The notes beneath the pieces were generated by a model, which had not been told where the DNA came from, searched no databases, and worked only from the letters and a program-made list of their open reading frames with translations. DNA of 64,000 nt from Ectobacillus funiculus (lineage in GTDB: Bacteria > Bacillota > Bacilli > Bacillales > Bacillaceae_G): assembly GCF_042429435.1 (NCBI RefSeq), contig NZ_JBHMAF010000196.1; one strand, written 5' to 3'. A program made the position numbers and the translations under genes. Of the stretch, positions 1 to 8,686 are shown piece by piece. Position 1 is the stretch's first letter. Each line of letters starts with the position of its first letter.

Positions 1-222
1 ACGGATGGAAGCAAATATGGTATCCATGGTACGAACGCTCCGAGCTCCATCGGCAAATATATCTCGCAAGGCTGTATTCGGATGTATAACAAGGATGTCG
101 AGTATTTATATGATCGAATTCCAATGGGAACAAAGGTGCTCATTGTGAAAACAAAAAAATCATTTGAACAGCTTGCCAAAAAAAAAGGCGCAATCGCAAG
201 AAGCGAACAGCCGGCTCCGTAA
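1..222 (+). CDS. L,D-transpeptidase (YkuD family), C-terminal part
   Basis: The reading frame is open from the window edge to TAA at 220-222, giving the last 73 residues. It contains the catalytic YkuD signature: HGTN near residue 9, then SQGCIRM with the nucleophile Cys near residue 25 and the following Arg. The family cross-links peptidoglycan between meso-diaminopimelate residues, outside the membrane. The N-terminal part, possibly with a LysM or signal segment, lies outside the window. The tail (KKGAIARSEQPAP) is hydrophilic and family-variable. A strong stem-loop overlaps the stop codon. Confidence 0.9.
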   Translation, partial: TDGSKYGIHGTNAPSSIGKYISQGCIRMYNKDVEYLYDRIPMGTKVLIVKTKKSFEQLAKKKGAIARSEQPAP

Positions 223-240
223 AGGGGGCCGGCTGTTCGC
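202..240 (+). terminator. stem-loop at the end of the L,D-transpeptidase gene
   Basis: GCGAACAGCCGGC pairs perfectly with GCCGGCTGTTCGC around a short loop, overlapping the last codons and the stop. No T-run follows, so it is either a terminator for the opposite strand or a 3' stability hairpin between the convergent transpeptidase and prli42 genes. Confidence 0.6.
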
Positions 241-279
241 GTATAAAGTCTATGGCAACTACATATCTGTGTGAGCTTT

Positions 280-372
280 CTACGAGAACATGCTAATGCC
301 GGCTAGAAGCGTTGTAATAATCATGGAAAGTAACATAATGTAGACAACGATTTTTTGTTTTCTTTTGTTCAT
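280..372 (-). CDS. prli42: stressosome-associated membrane miniprotein Prli42
   Basis: This is a 30-residue protein. It begins MNKRKQKIVVYIM and ends in GISMFS, so a short basic N-terminus precedes one membrane helix (about residues 9-29). AAAAGGAGGG lies eight bases before the ATG. Size, basic head, QKIVVY and the GxSMF end match Prli42, a membrane peptide described in Listeria as anchoring the stressosome. A role in stress signalling here is by homology only. It is convergent with the upstream transpeptidase and divergent from mce. Confidence 0.75.
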   Translation of the reverse strand: MNKRKQKIVVYIMLLSMIITTLLAGISMFS

Positions 373-569
373 CGCTTGTCCCTCCTTTTACTTGTGTTTC
401 TATTTTAAAGGGAAGAAAGGACAGGGGCAAGCAGAAGCGGATATTGACAATATTCGAGGAGTGGCATACAGAAAAAAAGGAATATTTTGTATTTAAAAAG
501 AATATAAAACGTGTATGTCTACTATTTGAACCATTTTTGCAGCTTGTGCTTAGTGAAGGAGAGAGGGAA

Positions 570-986
570 ATGATTAAGAAAATCGATCATATCGGGATTG
601 CAGTAAAATCCCTTCAAGAAACCCTTCCCTTTTACACCGAGATGTTGCAACTGGAGCTTTTAGGGATTGAAGAAGTTGCTTCACAAAAAGTAAAGGTCGC
701 TTTCTTAAAATTGGGCGAAAGCAAGCTTGAGCTTCTTGAACCAACAGCGGCCGATAGTCCTATTGCTCGATTTATCGAAAAGCGCGGTGAAGGCATTCAT
801 CATGTGGCACTAGGGGTAAGCACGATTACAGAACGCATCCAGGAGATGCAGGAGAAAGGCATTTCCATGATTGATGTGATTCCGCGCCTTGGAGCCGCCC
901 GTTCCCATATCGCATTTATGCACCCGAAGTCCGCGCATGGTGTGCTGTATGAACTTTGCGAAAAACAGGTAGAGGCGGAGGGCTAA
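570..986 (+). CDS. mce: methylmalonyl-CoA epimerase
   Basis: The protein has 138 residues in the vicinal-oxygen-chelate fold (two beta-alpha-beta-beta-beta units). It interconverts the R and S forms of methylmalonyl-CoA in propionate or odd-chain and branched-chain metabolism. Probable metal ligands are His7 in IDHIGIA, one His of GIHHVAL near 77-78 and Glu128 in LYELCE. The frame is open further upstream, but the ATG at 570 is preceded by GAAGGAGAGAGG and gives the family N-terminus MIKKIDHIGIAV. The next gene, a biotin-dependent carboxylase subunit, starts 3 nt after the stop, so the two are an operon, as in B. subtilis yqjC-yqjD. Confidence 0.93.
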   Translation: MIKKIDHIGIAVKSLQETLPFYTEMLQLELLGIEEVASQKVKVAFLKLGESKLELLEPTAADSPIARFIEKRGEGIHHVALGVSTITERIQEMQEKGISMIDVIPRLGAARSHIAFMHPKSAHGVLYELCEKQVEAEG

Positions 987-989
987 TAG

Positions 990-2540
990 ATGGCGGATAT
1001 TTATGAAAAGCTAAACGAACTCTATGATAAACGACGGAAAATCGAGCTTGGCGGCGGAGATGATAAAATTGAAAAGCAGCATCAGCGCGGCAAGCTGACG
1101 GCTCGCGAGCGGATCGAGCTATTATTAGATACAGGTACCTTTGTTGAGTTGAACCCGTTTATGGAGCACCGCTGTACAGATTTTGGGCTGGCAGCCAAAA
1201 TTGGACCTGGCGATGGTGTTGTAACAGGTTACGGAAAGGTGAATGGCCGTCCAATCTATTTATTTTCACAGGATTTTACTGTGTTTGGCGGTGCGCTTGG
1301 CGAAATGCATGCAAAAAAAATTGCCAATGTTATGGATTTGGCAGCACGAAACGGAGCGCCTATCATCGGATTAAATGATTCTGGTGGTGCGCGTATTCAG
1401 GAAGGTGTTTTGTCGCTTGACGGATATGGTCATATTTTTTATAGAAATGCCATTTACTCAGGTGTGGTTCCGCAAATTTCTGTAATTATGGGACCATGTG
1501 CGGGCGGGGCGGTATATTCTCCAGCTATTACGGATTTTGTGATCATGGTGGAGAACACAAGCCAGATGTTTATTACCGGCCCCAAGGTCATTGAAACGGT
1601 AACGGGCGAGAGCATTTCCACTGAAAATCTAGGCGGTGCAACGGTCCATAACTCAATTAGCGGAAATGCTCATTTTGCAGCGGCTGATGAGGAAGAAGCA
1701 CTCAAGCTAGTGCGCATACTTTTGAGCTATTTACCGCAAAGCTGCGAGGAACGCCCGCTTTTATATGAAAGACATGATACTGATGATTACCGTCCGGATT
1801 TAACGGATGTGATTCCGTTTGATTCACTTCGTCCATATGATGTGCGCAAGGTTATTCGGCAGGTTGTAGATGACGATACATTCCTTGAGATTCAAAAGGA
1901 TTTTGCTAAAAATATTGTAATCGGTTTCGCACGGATAAAAGGAGAAGCTGTCGGATTGGTATGTAACCAACCGAAGGTAATGGCAGGAAGTTTGGATATT
2001 GATTCGTCCGACAAAGCAGCCCGTTTTATTCGATTGTGCGATTCTTTTAATATTCCAATCATTACGTTTGAGGATGTAACAGGCTTTTTCCCAGGTGTGA
2101 AGCAGGAGCACGGCGGTATTATCCGACATGGGGCGAAAATTCTATATGCGTACTCTGAAGCAACAGTTCCAAAAATTACAGTCATTCTTCGCAAGGCCTA
2201 CGGCGGAGCGTATGTAGCATTGAACAGTAAATCAATCGGTGCAGACGTTGTGTTTTCTTGGCCAAATGCTGAAATTGCGGTAATGGGTCCGCAAGGTGCG
2301 GTTAATATTATCTTCGCAAAAGAGATTGAAGGAAGTAAGGCGCCAGATGTAACACGAACGGAGCTCATCGATGAGTATCGCGATAAGTTTGCAAATCCAT
2401 ACATTGCAGCAAAGCATGGCATTGTTGATGATGTAATTGATCCCCGGGAAACAAGACAAAAGCTGATTCAGGCGCTCGAAATGCTGCGCACGAAAAAGGA
2501 GGAGCGTCCGAAGAGAAAACATGGGAATATCCCATTATGA
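990..2540 (+). CDS. mmdA: acyl-CoA carboxylase / methylmalonyl-CoA decarboxylase carboxyltransferase subunit
   Basis: The 516 residues are the usual length for the carboxyltransferase (beta) subunit of propionyl-CoA carboxylase or methylmalonyl-CoA decarboxylase alpha. Two crotonase-like halves are visible. The first has the oxyanion loop SGGARIQEGV near residue 130, and the second has KAYGGAYVALNSKSIGAD near 405. It transfers the carboxyl group between biotin and an acyl-CoA. No biotin carrier or biotin carboxylase gene is adjacent, so the partner subunits are elsewhere. It is co-transcribed with mce, supporting methylmalonyl-CoA/propionyl-CoA as substrates. A stem-loop with a T-run follows. 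Confidence 0.92.
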   Translation: MADIYEKLNELYDKRRKIELGGGDDKIEKQHQRGKLTARERIELLLDTGTFVELNPFMEHRCTDFGLAAKIGPGDGVVTGYGKVNGRPIYLFSQDFTVFGGALGEMHAKKIANVMDLAARNGAPIIGLNDSGGARIQEGVLSLDGYGHIFYRNAIYSGVVPQISVIMGPCAGGAVYSPAITDFVIMVENTSQMFITGPKVIETVTGESISTENLGGATVHNSISGNAHFAAADEEEALKLVRILLSYLPQSCEERPLLYERHDTDDYRPDLTDVIPFDSLRPYDVRKVIRQVVDDDTFLEIQKDFAKNIVIGFARIKGEAVGLVCNQPKVMAGSLDIDSSDKAARFIRLCDSFNIPIITFEDVTGFFPGVKQEHGGIIRHGAKILYAYSEATVPKITVILRKAYGGAYVALNSKSIGADVVFSWPNAEIAVMGPQGAVNIIFAKEIEGSKAPDVTRTELIDEYRDKFANPYIAAKHGIVDDVIDPRETRQKLIQALEMLRTKKEERPKRKHGNIPL

Positions 2541-2542
2541 TA

Positions 2543-2586
2543 TGAAGAAGTGAATGCTTAGCCGTTCGCTTCTTCCTGTTTTTTGG
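2543..2586 (+). terminator. intrinsic terminator after mmdA
   Basis: GAAGAAGTGAA pairs with TTCGCTTCTTC (one G-U pair) around an eleven-base loop, followed by CTGTTTTTTGG. Confidence 0.8.
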
Positions 2587-2618
2587 TATATGATAGAAAA
2601 GTAAGTACAGCTTCTTTA

Positions 2619-2755
2619 TAAAGAAAACTCGCCGATTGGCGAGCCCTGCTCTTGGGCGAAGACAGAGGCGTAGTTGCACTTATACTGTATTCCTAAAATT
2701 TCCGACTACGTCGAATTGGCTTCTAGCTGGGAATTTATACTTTCCTACAGTGTAA
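2619..2755 (+). repeat. composite intergenic repeat, family 1, full copy (forward)
   Basis: I define forward orientation from this copy. Left module: TAAAGAAAACTCGCC, hairpin CTCGCC-GATT-GGCGAG, a second small hairpin GCCC...GGGC, then GACAGAGGCGTAGTTGCAC. Right module: an imperfect palindrome running from TTATACTGTATTCC through AAAATTTCC, a CGACTACGTCG centre and GGGAATTTATAC to TACAGTGTAA. It fills much of the 424-nt gap between mmdA and the M20 peptidase. No coding potential is evident. Confidence 0.85.
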
Positions 2756-2964
2756 AGATAAGAAAGCATCCTTGTATCGGTGCGGTCCTGCTTCTTTCCA
2801 CAAATCGGCTCCGTTCGAACTGTGTGGTTTGGACGTGGGGGTTTTGTTACGGGAGCAAGCGCGCCTTGGCTTTCCTTATTTAAAAAATTTTGTGCATAGA
2901 CAAGATTTCCATCAAGTAGGGGCGAAATAGGAAAGATACATAATTTTTTGGGAGGTTCATAGCC

Positions 2965-4083
2965 ATGATTAATCAAGAGCGTTTGCTAAACGAATTTTTA
3001 GAGCTTGTACAGGTAGATTCCGAAACAAGGTTTGAAGCGGAGATTTGCAAAGTATTAAAAGAGAAATTTTCTGCCCTTGGCGTAGAAGTATTTGAGGATG
3101 ATACAACTGCAGAAACTGGACACGGTGCAGGCAATTTAGTATGCACGCTTCCAGCGACGAAGGAGGGTGCTGATACGATTTATTTTACGTCTCATATGGA
3201 CACAGTTGTTCCTGGAAAAGGAATCACTCCTTCCGTGAAGGATGGATATGTTGTAACAGACGGGACAACCATTTTAGGGGCGGATGACAAGGCAGGTCTT
3301 GCGGCGATGCTGGAAGCGGTTCGTGTGCTAAAGGAGCAGCAGATAGAGCATGGGAAGATCGAATTTATTATTACAGTTGGAGAAGAATCCGGTCTTGTCG
3401 GTGCAAAAGCATTAGATCGTTCCCTTATCACCGCTCAGTACGGCTATGCGCTTGACAGTGATGGCAAGGTTGGTGACATTATCGTCGCAGCGCCGACGCA
3501 GGCGAAAATTAAAACGATTATTCGTGGAAAAACAGCGCATGCGGGTGTAGCTCCTGAGAAGGGTGTTTCTGCGATCACAATTGCGGCCAAGGCGATTGCA
3601 AAAATGCCGTTAGGCCGTATTGACGAAGAAACAACGGCAAATATCGGACGTTTTGAAGGCGGTACACAAACAAACATCGTGTGTGATCATGTTTTGATTT
3701 TAGCGGAGGCGCGTTCCCTCATAGGAGAAAAAATGCAGCAGCAGGCTCAAAAAATGAAGGCGGCATTCGAAACGGTAGCTGAGGAAATGGGTGGCCAAGC
3801 CGAGGTGGAAATCGAGGTGATGTATCCAGGCTTTAAGTTTGCAGATGGTGATCACGTGGTTGAGGTGGCCAAGCGTGCAGTAGCAAGCATTGGACGTACG
3901 CCAGCACTCCACCAAAGCGGCGGCGGCAGCGATGCAAATGTAATCGCCGGACACGGCATTCCAACGGTAAATCTCGCTGTTGGGTATGAGGATATTCATA
4001 CAACAAATGAGAAAATGCCGATTGAGGAATTGGTGAAGACGGCTGAACTGGTTGTTGCGATTGTCCAGGAGACCGCGAAATAA
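2965..4083 (+). CDS. yqjE: M20 family metallopeptidase, PepT-like (YqjE)
   Basis: The protein has 372 residues of the M20/peptidase T fold. Di-zinc centre residues are visible: His77 and Asp79 in TSHMDT, bridging Asp107 in LGADDKAG, general base/ligand Glu140-Glu141 in GEESG, and a C-terminal ligand His near AVGYEDIHTT. The lid/dimerisation domain lies in between. The predicted role is release of amino acids from di- or tripeptides in the cytoplasm. It follows mmdA as yqjE follows yqjD in B. subtilis, but here a terminator and a repeat separate them. GGGAGGTTC precedes the ATG. Substrate is uncertain. Confidence 0.88.
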   Translation: MINQERLLNEFLELVQVDSETRFEAEICKVLKEKFSALGVEVFEDDTTAETGHGAGNLVCTLPATKEGADTIYFTSHMDTVVPGKGITPSVKDGYVVTDGTTILGADDKAGLAAMLEAVRVLKEQQIEHGKIEFIITVGEESGLVGAKALDRSLITAQYGYALDSDGKVGDIIVAAPTQAKIKTIIRGKTAHAGVAPEKGVSAITIAAKAIAKMPLGRIDEETTANIGRFEGGTQTNIVCDHVLILAEARSLIGEKMQQQAQKMKAAFETVAEEMGGQAEVEIEVMYPGFKFADGDHVVEVAKRAVASIGRTPALHQSGGGSDANVIAGHGIPTVNLAVGYEDIHTTNEKMPIEELVKTAELVVAIVQETAK

Positions 4084-4093
4084 GAAGAGTGAA

Positions 4094-4117
4094 GAGAGGG
4101 CATATTTGTCCTCTTTT
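4094..4117 (+). terminator. stem-loop after the M20 peptidase gene
   Basis: AGAGG pairs with CCTCT around GCATATTTGT, followed by TTTTCATATTTT. The stem is short, so the call is moderate. Confidence 0.5.
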
Positions 4118-4234
4118 CATATTTTGAGAACGATCTTTCTCCTTGTGGGAAAGGGGCGTTAGCAAGTAGGTGGGAGTAGTTCAATACAGTTATTCTTTTT
4201 ACATACTTGTACTGACAGTAAATCTAAATTTGCA

Positions 4235-4292
4235 TAGTTGGATTCGAAAGCGTTATTGGCAGGAACGTAGTACAGCTTAGCGGATCCAACTA
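4235..4292. other. long-looped inverted repeat upstream of rnz
   Basis: TAGTTGGATTCG (4235-4246) pairs over 12 positions, one of them G-U, with CGGATCCAACTA (4281-4292). An AAGC/GCTT pair lies inside. It sits in the 318-nt gap between the M20 peptidase gene and rnz, which otherwise shows no gene. It matches no riboswitch or T-box I recognise. Confidence 0.5.
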
Positions 4293-4401
4293 TAAACACA
4301 TGAACAATATAACTTATTTTCTGATTGCGAGAAACATTTGCCAATCTGCTCAACTTTCCGTAAGATGAACGGTATATACTATGATATTTGGAGGAAGCAG
4401 T

Positions 4402-5352
4402 GTGGAGTTATTGTTTTTAGGAACAGGTGCAGGCGTTCCCGCAAAAGAGCGAAATGTATCGGCTGCGGCGCTGCAGCTGTTGGAGGAGCGGGCCGCAACG
4501 TGGCTGTTTGATTGCGGGGAAGCGACGCAGCATCAAATTTTACATACATCGATTCGGCCGCGCCGGATTGAAAAGATTTTTATTACCCATTTGCATGGGG
4601 ATCATATTTTTGGATTGCCCGGTCTGCTTGGCAGCCGTTCCTTTCAAGGCGGCGATACGCCACTGACGGTATACGGACCAAAAGGGATTCGTTCCTTTAT
4701 TGAGGTCTCGCTTACAGTAAGTACAACACATGTGAAATATCCGCTTCATATTGTGGAAATCGAAGAAGAGGGTATTGTGTTTGAAGACGAACAGTTTACA
4801 GTCGAAACAGCACGTCTTTCTCATGGAATCGAGTGCTTTGGATATCGTATTACAGAGCACGACATTCCTGGACCGCTGCTTGTTGATAAATTGCTTGAGC
4901 GCGGCATAAAACCGGGACCTATGTTTAAACGTTTAAAGAACGGCGAAAGTGTTGAGCTTGAGGATGGAACGGTGCTAAGCGGCGCAGATTTTATTGGACC
5001 GCCGCAAAAGGGACGGATTGTCACGATTTTAGGAGATACGCGCTATTGCGAGACAAGTATTCGTTTGGCACAGGATGCGGACGTGCTTGTGCATGAGGCA
5101 ACGCTGGCGGCTGCCGAAGAAGAGCAGGCGCATGAGTATTATCACTCTACAACGCATCAAGCAGCCCGCGTAGCAATGCTTGCCGGAGCGAAGCGGCTGA
5201 TTTTGACGCACATCAGCTCTCGTTATCAAGGGGAGCAGTGTGCTCAGCTGCTGGAAGAAGCGCGCGATATTTTCTCTCATACAGAATTGGCGGATGATTT
5301 CAAACGATTTTCAATTGGAAAATTTGTATCTCCATCCAAGAGAAGTGAGTAA
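4402..5352 (+). CDS. rnz: ribonuclease Z
   Basis: This is a 316-residue beta-lactamase-fold endonuclease that trims tRNA 3' trailers. The zinc motif THLHGDH (His63, His65, Asp67, His68) is intact, as are DTR near residue 210 and HEAT and HxSTT further on. The open frame extends to an ATG at 4381, but the GTG at 4402 is preceded by GGAGGAAGCA and gives the family start MELLFLGTGAG, so I use it. It acts in the cytoplasm. The gene ends at a clear terminator and is convergent with proC. Confidence 0.95.
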   Translation: MELLFLGTGAGVPAKERNVSAAALQLLEERAATWLFDCGEATQHQILHTSIRPRRIEKIFITHLHGDHIFGLPGLLGSRSFQGGDTPLTVYGPKGIRSFIEVSLTVSTTHVKYPLHIVEIEEEGIVFEDEQFTVETARLSHGIECFGYRITEHDIPGPLLVDKLLERGIKPGPMFKRLKNGESVELEDGTVLSGADFIGPPQKGRIVTILGDTRYCETSIRLAQDADVLVHEATLAAAEEEQAHEYYHSTTHQAARVAMLAGAKRLILTHISSRYQGEQCAQLLEEARDIFSHTELADDFKRFSIGKFVSPSKRSE

Positions 5353-5357
5353 GAAAT

Positions 5358-5394
5358 GAAAGAGGACGGCAAATTGCCATCCTCTTTCGGTTTT
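5358..5394 (+). terminator. intrinsic terminator after rnz
   Basis: GAAAGAGGACGGC pairs with GCCATCCTCTTTC around AAATT, followed by GGTTTTTG. Confidence 0.85.
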
Positions 5395-5415
5395 TGTGTG
5401 TTGCAAACTTTATTC

Positions 5416-5533
5416 CACTGTAAGAAAAGATAAGTTTCCAGCCAGATGCCAATTCGACATAGTCAGAAATGTTAGGAATACAGTATCAGTGCAACTCCGC
5501 CTCTGTCTGCGCCCAAGGGCAGGGCTCGCTTTA
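5416..5533 (-). repeat. composite repeat family 1, truncated at its proC end (reverse)
   Basis: It reads CACTGTAAGAAAAG, TAAGTTTCCAGCC, GACATAGTCAGAAATG, AGGAATACAG, then GCCCAAGGGCAGGGCTCGC. The terminal CAATCGGCGAGTTTTC segment is missing, and the element runs directly into the reverse-complemented stop codon of proC. Seen on the proC strand, the junction reads TAAAGCGAGCC. Confidence 0.8.
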
Positions 5534-6367
5534 TTGCTTCATCAATGCTTGTAGCGTTTCACCCAGCTCATGGGAGCGCTCTGTTGCCCGCTTGATGCAT
5601 TTTATAATTGCATCTGGGAAACCATTGTTCTGCAGCGTTTCAATCCCAGCTTGGGTTGTGCCGTTCGGGGACGTAATTTCCGCACGCAGAACAGCCGGAT
5701 GCTTCCCTGTTGTGAGCAGCATATCAGCCGCTCCGGATAATGTTTGTAAGATTAATGATTTAGCAACCTCATTGTCAAGACCAGCCTCGCGCGCTGCCTG
5801 TTCCATTGCTTCGACCATGTAATACACATAAGCTGGGCCGCTGCCAGCTAAAGCTGTGACTGCATGCATTTGTTCTTCATCCACAACCGAAACGCTGCCA
5901 ATTGCTTCAAAGAGCTGTCTTGCAATACGAAGATGTTCTTCTGTTGCATAAGCAGATGCACAAATCGCTGTTGCCGATTTCAAAATAGCAGCTGATGTAT
6001 TTGGCATAGAACGAACAATCGGTATGTGCTTTTCTAGCAATCCTGTCATAGAAGCTGTTGAAACACCAGCAAGAAGTGAAATAATGAATTGCTTCTCCGT
6101 GATGTATTCCTTCACCTCAGCGATTGCTTCAACTACGTCTTTTGGTTTCATAGCAAAAAAGATAATATCGGCATTACGAAGAAGTTCTTTTTTATCGTGT
6201 GTGCCGTTTACGTCGTACTTGCTTTTGAAGTACGAGAGCCGATCAGTGTTAGAGCGGTTGCTCACTGTAATATCTTGTCCCTTGACTAAATTTGCTTCCA
6301 ATAATCCTGCGATCACGGCCTCCGCAATGGAGCCGGCCCCTAAAAAGGCAATTTTATAGCTTTGCAT
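5531..6367 (-). CDS. proC: pyrroline-5-carboxylate reductase
   Basis: The 278-residue enzyme makes proline from pyrroline-5-carboxylate with NAD(P)H. The N-terminal Rossmann motif FLGAGSIAEAVIAG binds the cofactor. The C-terminal dimerisation and active-site segment contains ALAGSGPAYVYYMVEAMEQA and the family motif EITSPNGTT. The frame is open to 6397, but the ATG at 6367 follows AGGGGGCTTATC and gives MQSYKIAFLGAG. The last codon and stop abut a truncated copy of the family 1 repeat. Confidence 0.95.
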   Translation of the reverse strand: MQSYKIAFLGAGSIAEAVIAGLLEANLVKGQDITVSNRSNTDRLSYFKSKYDVNGTHDKKELLRNADIIFFAMKPKDVVEAIAEVKEYITEKQFIISLLAGVSTASMTGLLEKHIPIVRSMPNTSAAILKSATAICASAYATEEHLRIARQLFEAIGSVSVVDEEQMHAVTALAGSGPAYVYYMVEAMEQAAREAGLDNEVAKSLILQTLSGAADMLLTTGKHPAVLRAEITSPNGTTQAGIETLQNNGFPDAIIKCIKRATERSHELGETLQALMKQ

Positions 6368-6603
6368 GATAAGCCCCCTGATAAAATGTACTCCCATATC
6401 ATATGGTACGTTTTCTGATTGTTCCGTATTTTTATCACTATACTTTAGAATGTGTTTCCATGTAAAGAGTATATGTCACTTCGAAATGAATGACAAAATT
6501 TTACTCTTCGTGTAAACTGAAGGGAGATTCATTTTTTACACATTTAAGCAGGAACAAGTCTGCAGAATGTGCGGGTTGTTTGGCTATCGAGTCTAAATGG
6601 GAC

Positions 6604-6733
6604 ACTTGCGAAAAGGTATAAATTTCTATATAGAAGCTGATCCAACGCAGCAGGAAATTTTAGGAACAAAGTGCAGTTGCAACTACGTCTCTGTCTACGC
6701 CTACCGGCTTGCCAATCGATGAGTGTTCTTTAC
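6604..6733 (-). repeat. composite repeat family 1, diverged copy (reverse)
   Basis: Recognisable blocks are ACTTGCGAAAAGGTATAAATTTC, CAGGAAATTTTAGGAAC, GTTGCAACTACGTCTCTGTC and CAATCGATGAGTGTTCTTTA. The hairpin segment is partly degraded. It occupies most of the gap between proC and the metallo-hydrolase gene; the rest of that gap shows nothing clear. Confidence 0.75.
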
Positions 6734-6759
6734 AGATAAAAGAATAAGGGGGCTGAACA

Positions 6760-7710
6760 ATGGACACCATTTACCGACTGGAGATTCCAGTGCCGTTTGC
6801 AGTGGAAACAGTGAATGTATTTTTAATAAAAGGCGATACGTTGACGCTTGTAGATACGGGAACAAATACAGCAGAGGCCCGCTTGGCTTTACAGGCTGGG
6901 CTTGGTGAACTTGGCTATCGTTTGTCTGACATTGAAACAGTTATCATTACACATCATCACGTAGATCACTCTGGCTTGCTGAATGATTTTTCGGAGACCA
7001 CTGCTATTATTGGGCATCCGCGGAATGAGCCGTGGATTAGTCAAAATCCAGACTTTTTAGCATGCTATGAGCAATTTTTTCAAGATATTGTACCGCAGTT
7101 CGGCATCCCGGAAGTGATTGCGAAGTATGGACCCCCAATGAAGAGGACGCTTGCTTACGCGAGCAAGCGCTCGTTAAGTGCAGCGGTTCAGGAAGGGGAT
7201 CGTCTGGATTTCTTGCCGGAGTTTACCGTGATCGAGACACCGGGACACGCTTCTACTCACATCGCTTTGTTTCGGGAGCAGGACGGCTTGATGATTGGCG
7301 GCGATGCATTGCTCGGTCATATTTCCTCGAATCCATTATTAGAACCGCCTTATTTCGGAGAGACGGAGCGGAAAAAGCCGCTGTTAGAATATAATGATAC
7401 ATTGCGGCGGCTTGGAGAGATGCCGATTTCGCGTATTTTGCCGGGACATGGCAGTGATGTCACACAGGTAAGTGAGCTTGTAGCGGAGCGGTTGAAAAAA
7501 CAGAAAGCTCGGGCGCAAAAAGTACTCAATATGCTGAAGGAAAAACCGATGACGGCGTTTGAAATATGCATACAGCTGTTTCCGACACTGTATACGAAGC
7601 AGTTTGCGCTCACTTTGTCTGAAACAGTTGGACAATTGGACTTTTTAAAATATAATCAACAAATATTATTAGATACATCTGTAGCAGAGTGGATGTATTA
7701 TGCGAAATAG
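6760..7710 (+). CDS. yqjP: MBL-fold metallo-hydrolase (YqjP-like)
   Basis: The protein has 316 residues. The metallo-beta-lactamase motif THHHVDHSG (His65-His70) is followed by GHASTHIA and GGDALLGH, and by a C-terminal helical domain typical of the glyoxalase II-like/LACTB2 group. The ATG is preceded by AAGGGGGC. Substrate is unknown; hydrolysis of a thioester or phosphodiester is inferred from the fold only. The SDR gene starts 8 nt after its stop, as yqjP-yqjQ are arranged in B. subtilis. Confidence 0.85.
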   Translation: MDTIYRLEIPVPFAVETVNVFLIKGDTLTLVDTGTNTAEARLALQAGLGELGYRLSDIETVIITHHHVDHSGLLNDFSETTAIIGHPRNEPWISQNPDFLACYEQFFQDIVPQFGIPEVIAKYGPPMKRTLAYASKRSLSAAVQEGDRLDFLPEFTVIETPGHASTHIALFREQDGLMIGGDALLGHISSNPLLEPPYFGETERKKPLLEYNDTLRRLGEMPISRILPGHGSDVTQVSELVAERLKKQKARAQKVLNMLKEKPMTAFEICIQLFPTLYTKQFALTLSETVGQLDFLKYNQQILLDTSVAEWMYYAK

Positions 7711-7718
7711 GTGAGAAT

Positions 7719-8507
7719 ATGAAGCTTAGCGGAAAAGTGATTGTTATTACAGGTGCCTCAAGTGGCATCGGTGCGCAGCTTGCCTTGCAGGCCGCAGCTC
7801 TTGGAGCAGTGCTTGTTATCATGGCACGCACGAAAAGTAAGCTTGAAGAACTAAAGGAGAAGATTGAAGCTCAGTACCGCACCCCTTGCCATGTTTATGC
7901 ACTTGATGTAAGTGATGAGCGGATGGTGGAAGAAACATTTGCACGTGTTGAGAAGGAAGTCGGTTCTGTCGATGTGCTTGTGAACAATGCAGGCTTTGGT
8001 ATTTTCAAAACGTTTCAGGATGCCTCCATGGCGGAGGTCAAGGAGATGTTTCATGTAAATGTATTTGGTCTTGTTGCTTGTACGAAGGCAGTTCTCCCAA
8101 GCATGCTTCGGCGTAACAGCGGACATATTGTCAATATTGCCTCGCTTGCTGGGAAGATCGCAACACCAAAATCAAGTGCATATGCGGCAACAAAGCATGC
8201 GGTGCTTGGTTTTACAAACAGTCTGCGCATGGAGCTCGGTAATACAAATATAGGTGTTACGGCTGTAAATCCAGGTCCTATTGAAACAAATTTTTTCAAT
8301 ATTGCTGATCAATCCGGTACGTATGTCAAAAGCATGCAACGATATATGCTGAAAGCTGATTATGTCGCAAAGAAAACGATAAAAGCGATTGAAACAGGAA
8401 AGCGGGAGCTAAATCTTCCGCGTTGGATGGGAATCGGTCCTGTGATTTTTTCTTTATTTCCTGGTTTATTTGAGCGTGCGGCAGGAAAATCGCTTAACAA
8501 AAAATAA
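7719..8507 (+). CDS. yqjQ: short-chain dehydrogenase/reductase (YqjQ-like)
   Basis: The 262 residues form a classical SDR. The cofactor motif is TGASSGIG near residue 12, NNAG lies near 88, the catalytic Ser is in NIASLAG, and YAATK carries the catalytic Tyr/Lys near 155-159. The start at 7719 follows AGGTGAGAAT; an upstream in-frame ATG overlaps yqjP and lacks a ribosome binding site. The C-terminus (LFPGLFERAAG) is hydrophobic, suggesting membrane association. The substrate is not evident. It is probably co-transcribed with yqjP. Confidence 0.88.
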   Translation: MKLSGKVIVITGASSGIGAQLALQAAALGAVLVIMARTKSKLEELKEKIEAQYRTPCHVYALDVSDERMVEETFARVEKEVGSVDVLVNNAGFGIFKTFQDASMAEVKEMFHVNVFGLVACTKAVLPSMLRRNSGHIVNIASLAGKIATPKSSAYAATKHAVLGFTNSLRMELGNTNIGVTAVNPGPIETNFFNIADQSGTYVKSMQRYMLKADYVAKKTIKAIETGKRELNLPRWMGIGPVIFSLFPGLFERAAGKSLNKK

Positions 8508-8545
8508 ATGGGAAGGCTGTAATAGCTCTCTCATTTTATTTTTTC
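8508..8545 (+). terminator. intrinsic terminator after yqjQ
   Basis: ATGGGAAGGCT pairs imperfectly with AGCTCTCTCAT around GTAAT, followed by TTTATTTTTT. Confidence 0.7.
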
Positions 8546-8649
8546 GATGACGCTGCCGAATAATTTTATCGAAAGCACTTGCCAGTGATATCTTACTAAC
8601 GGTTGGTATGAGAAATCCTAACTGTACTGCTTGATATACAAACTAATCA

Positions 8650-8686
8650 AAAACCCCAGCCGTAAACGCTACGGCTGGGGTTTTTG
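8650..8686. terminator. bidirectional terminator between yqjQ and yqzH
   Basis: AAAAACCCCAGCCGTA pairs with TACGGCTGGGGTTTTT around a short loop. A-run and T-run flanks let it serve both convergent genes. Confidence 0.9.
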
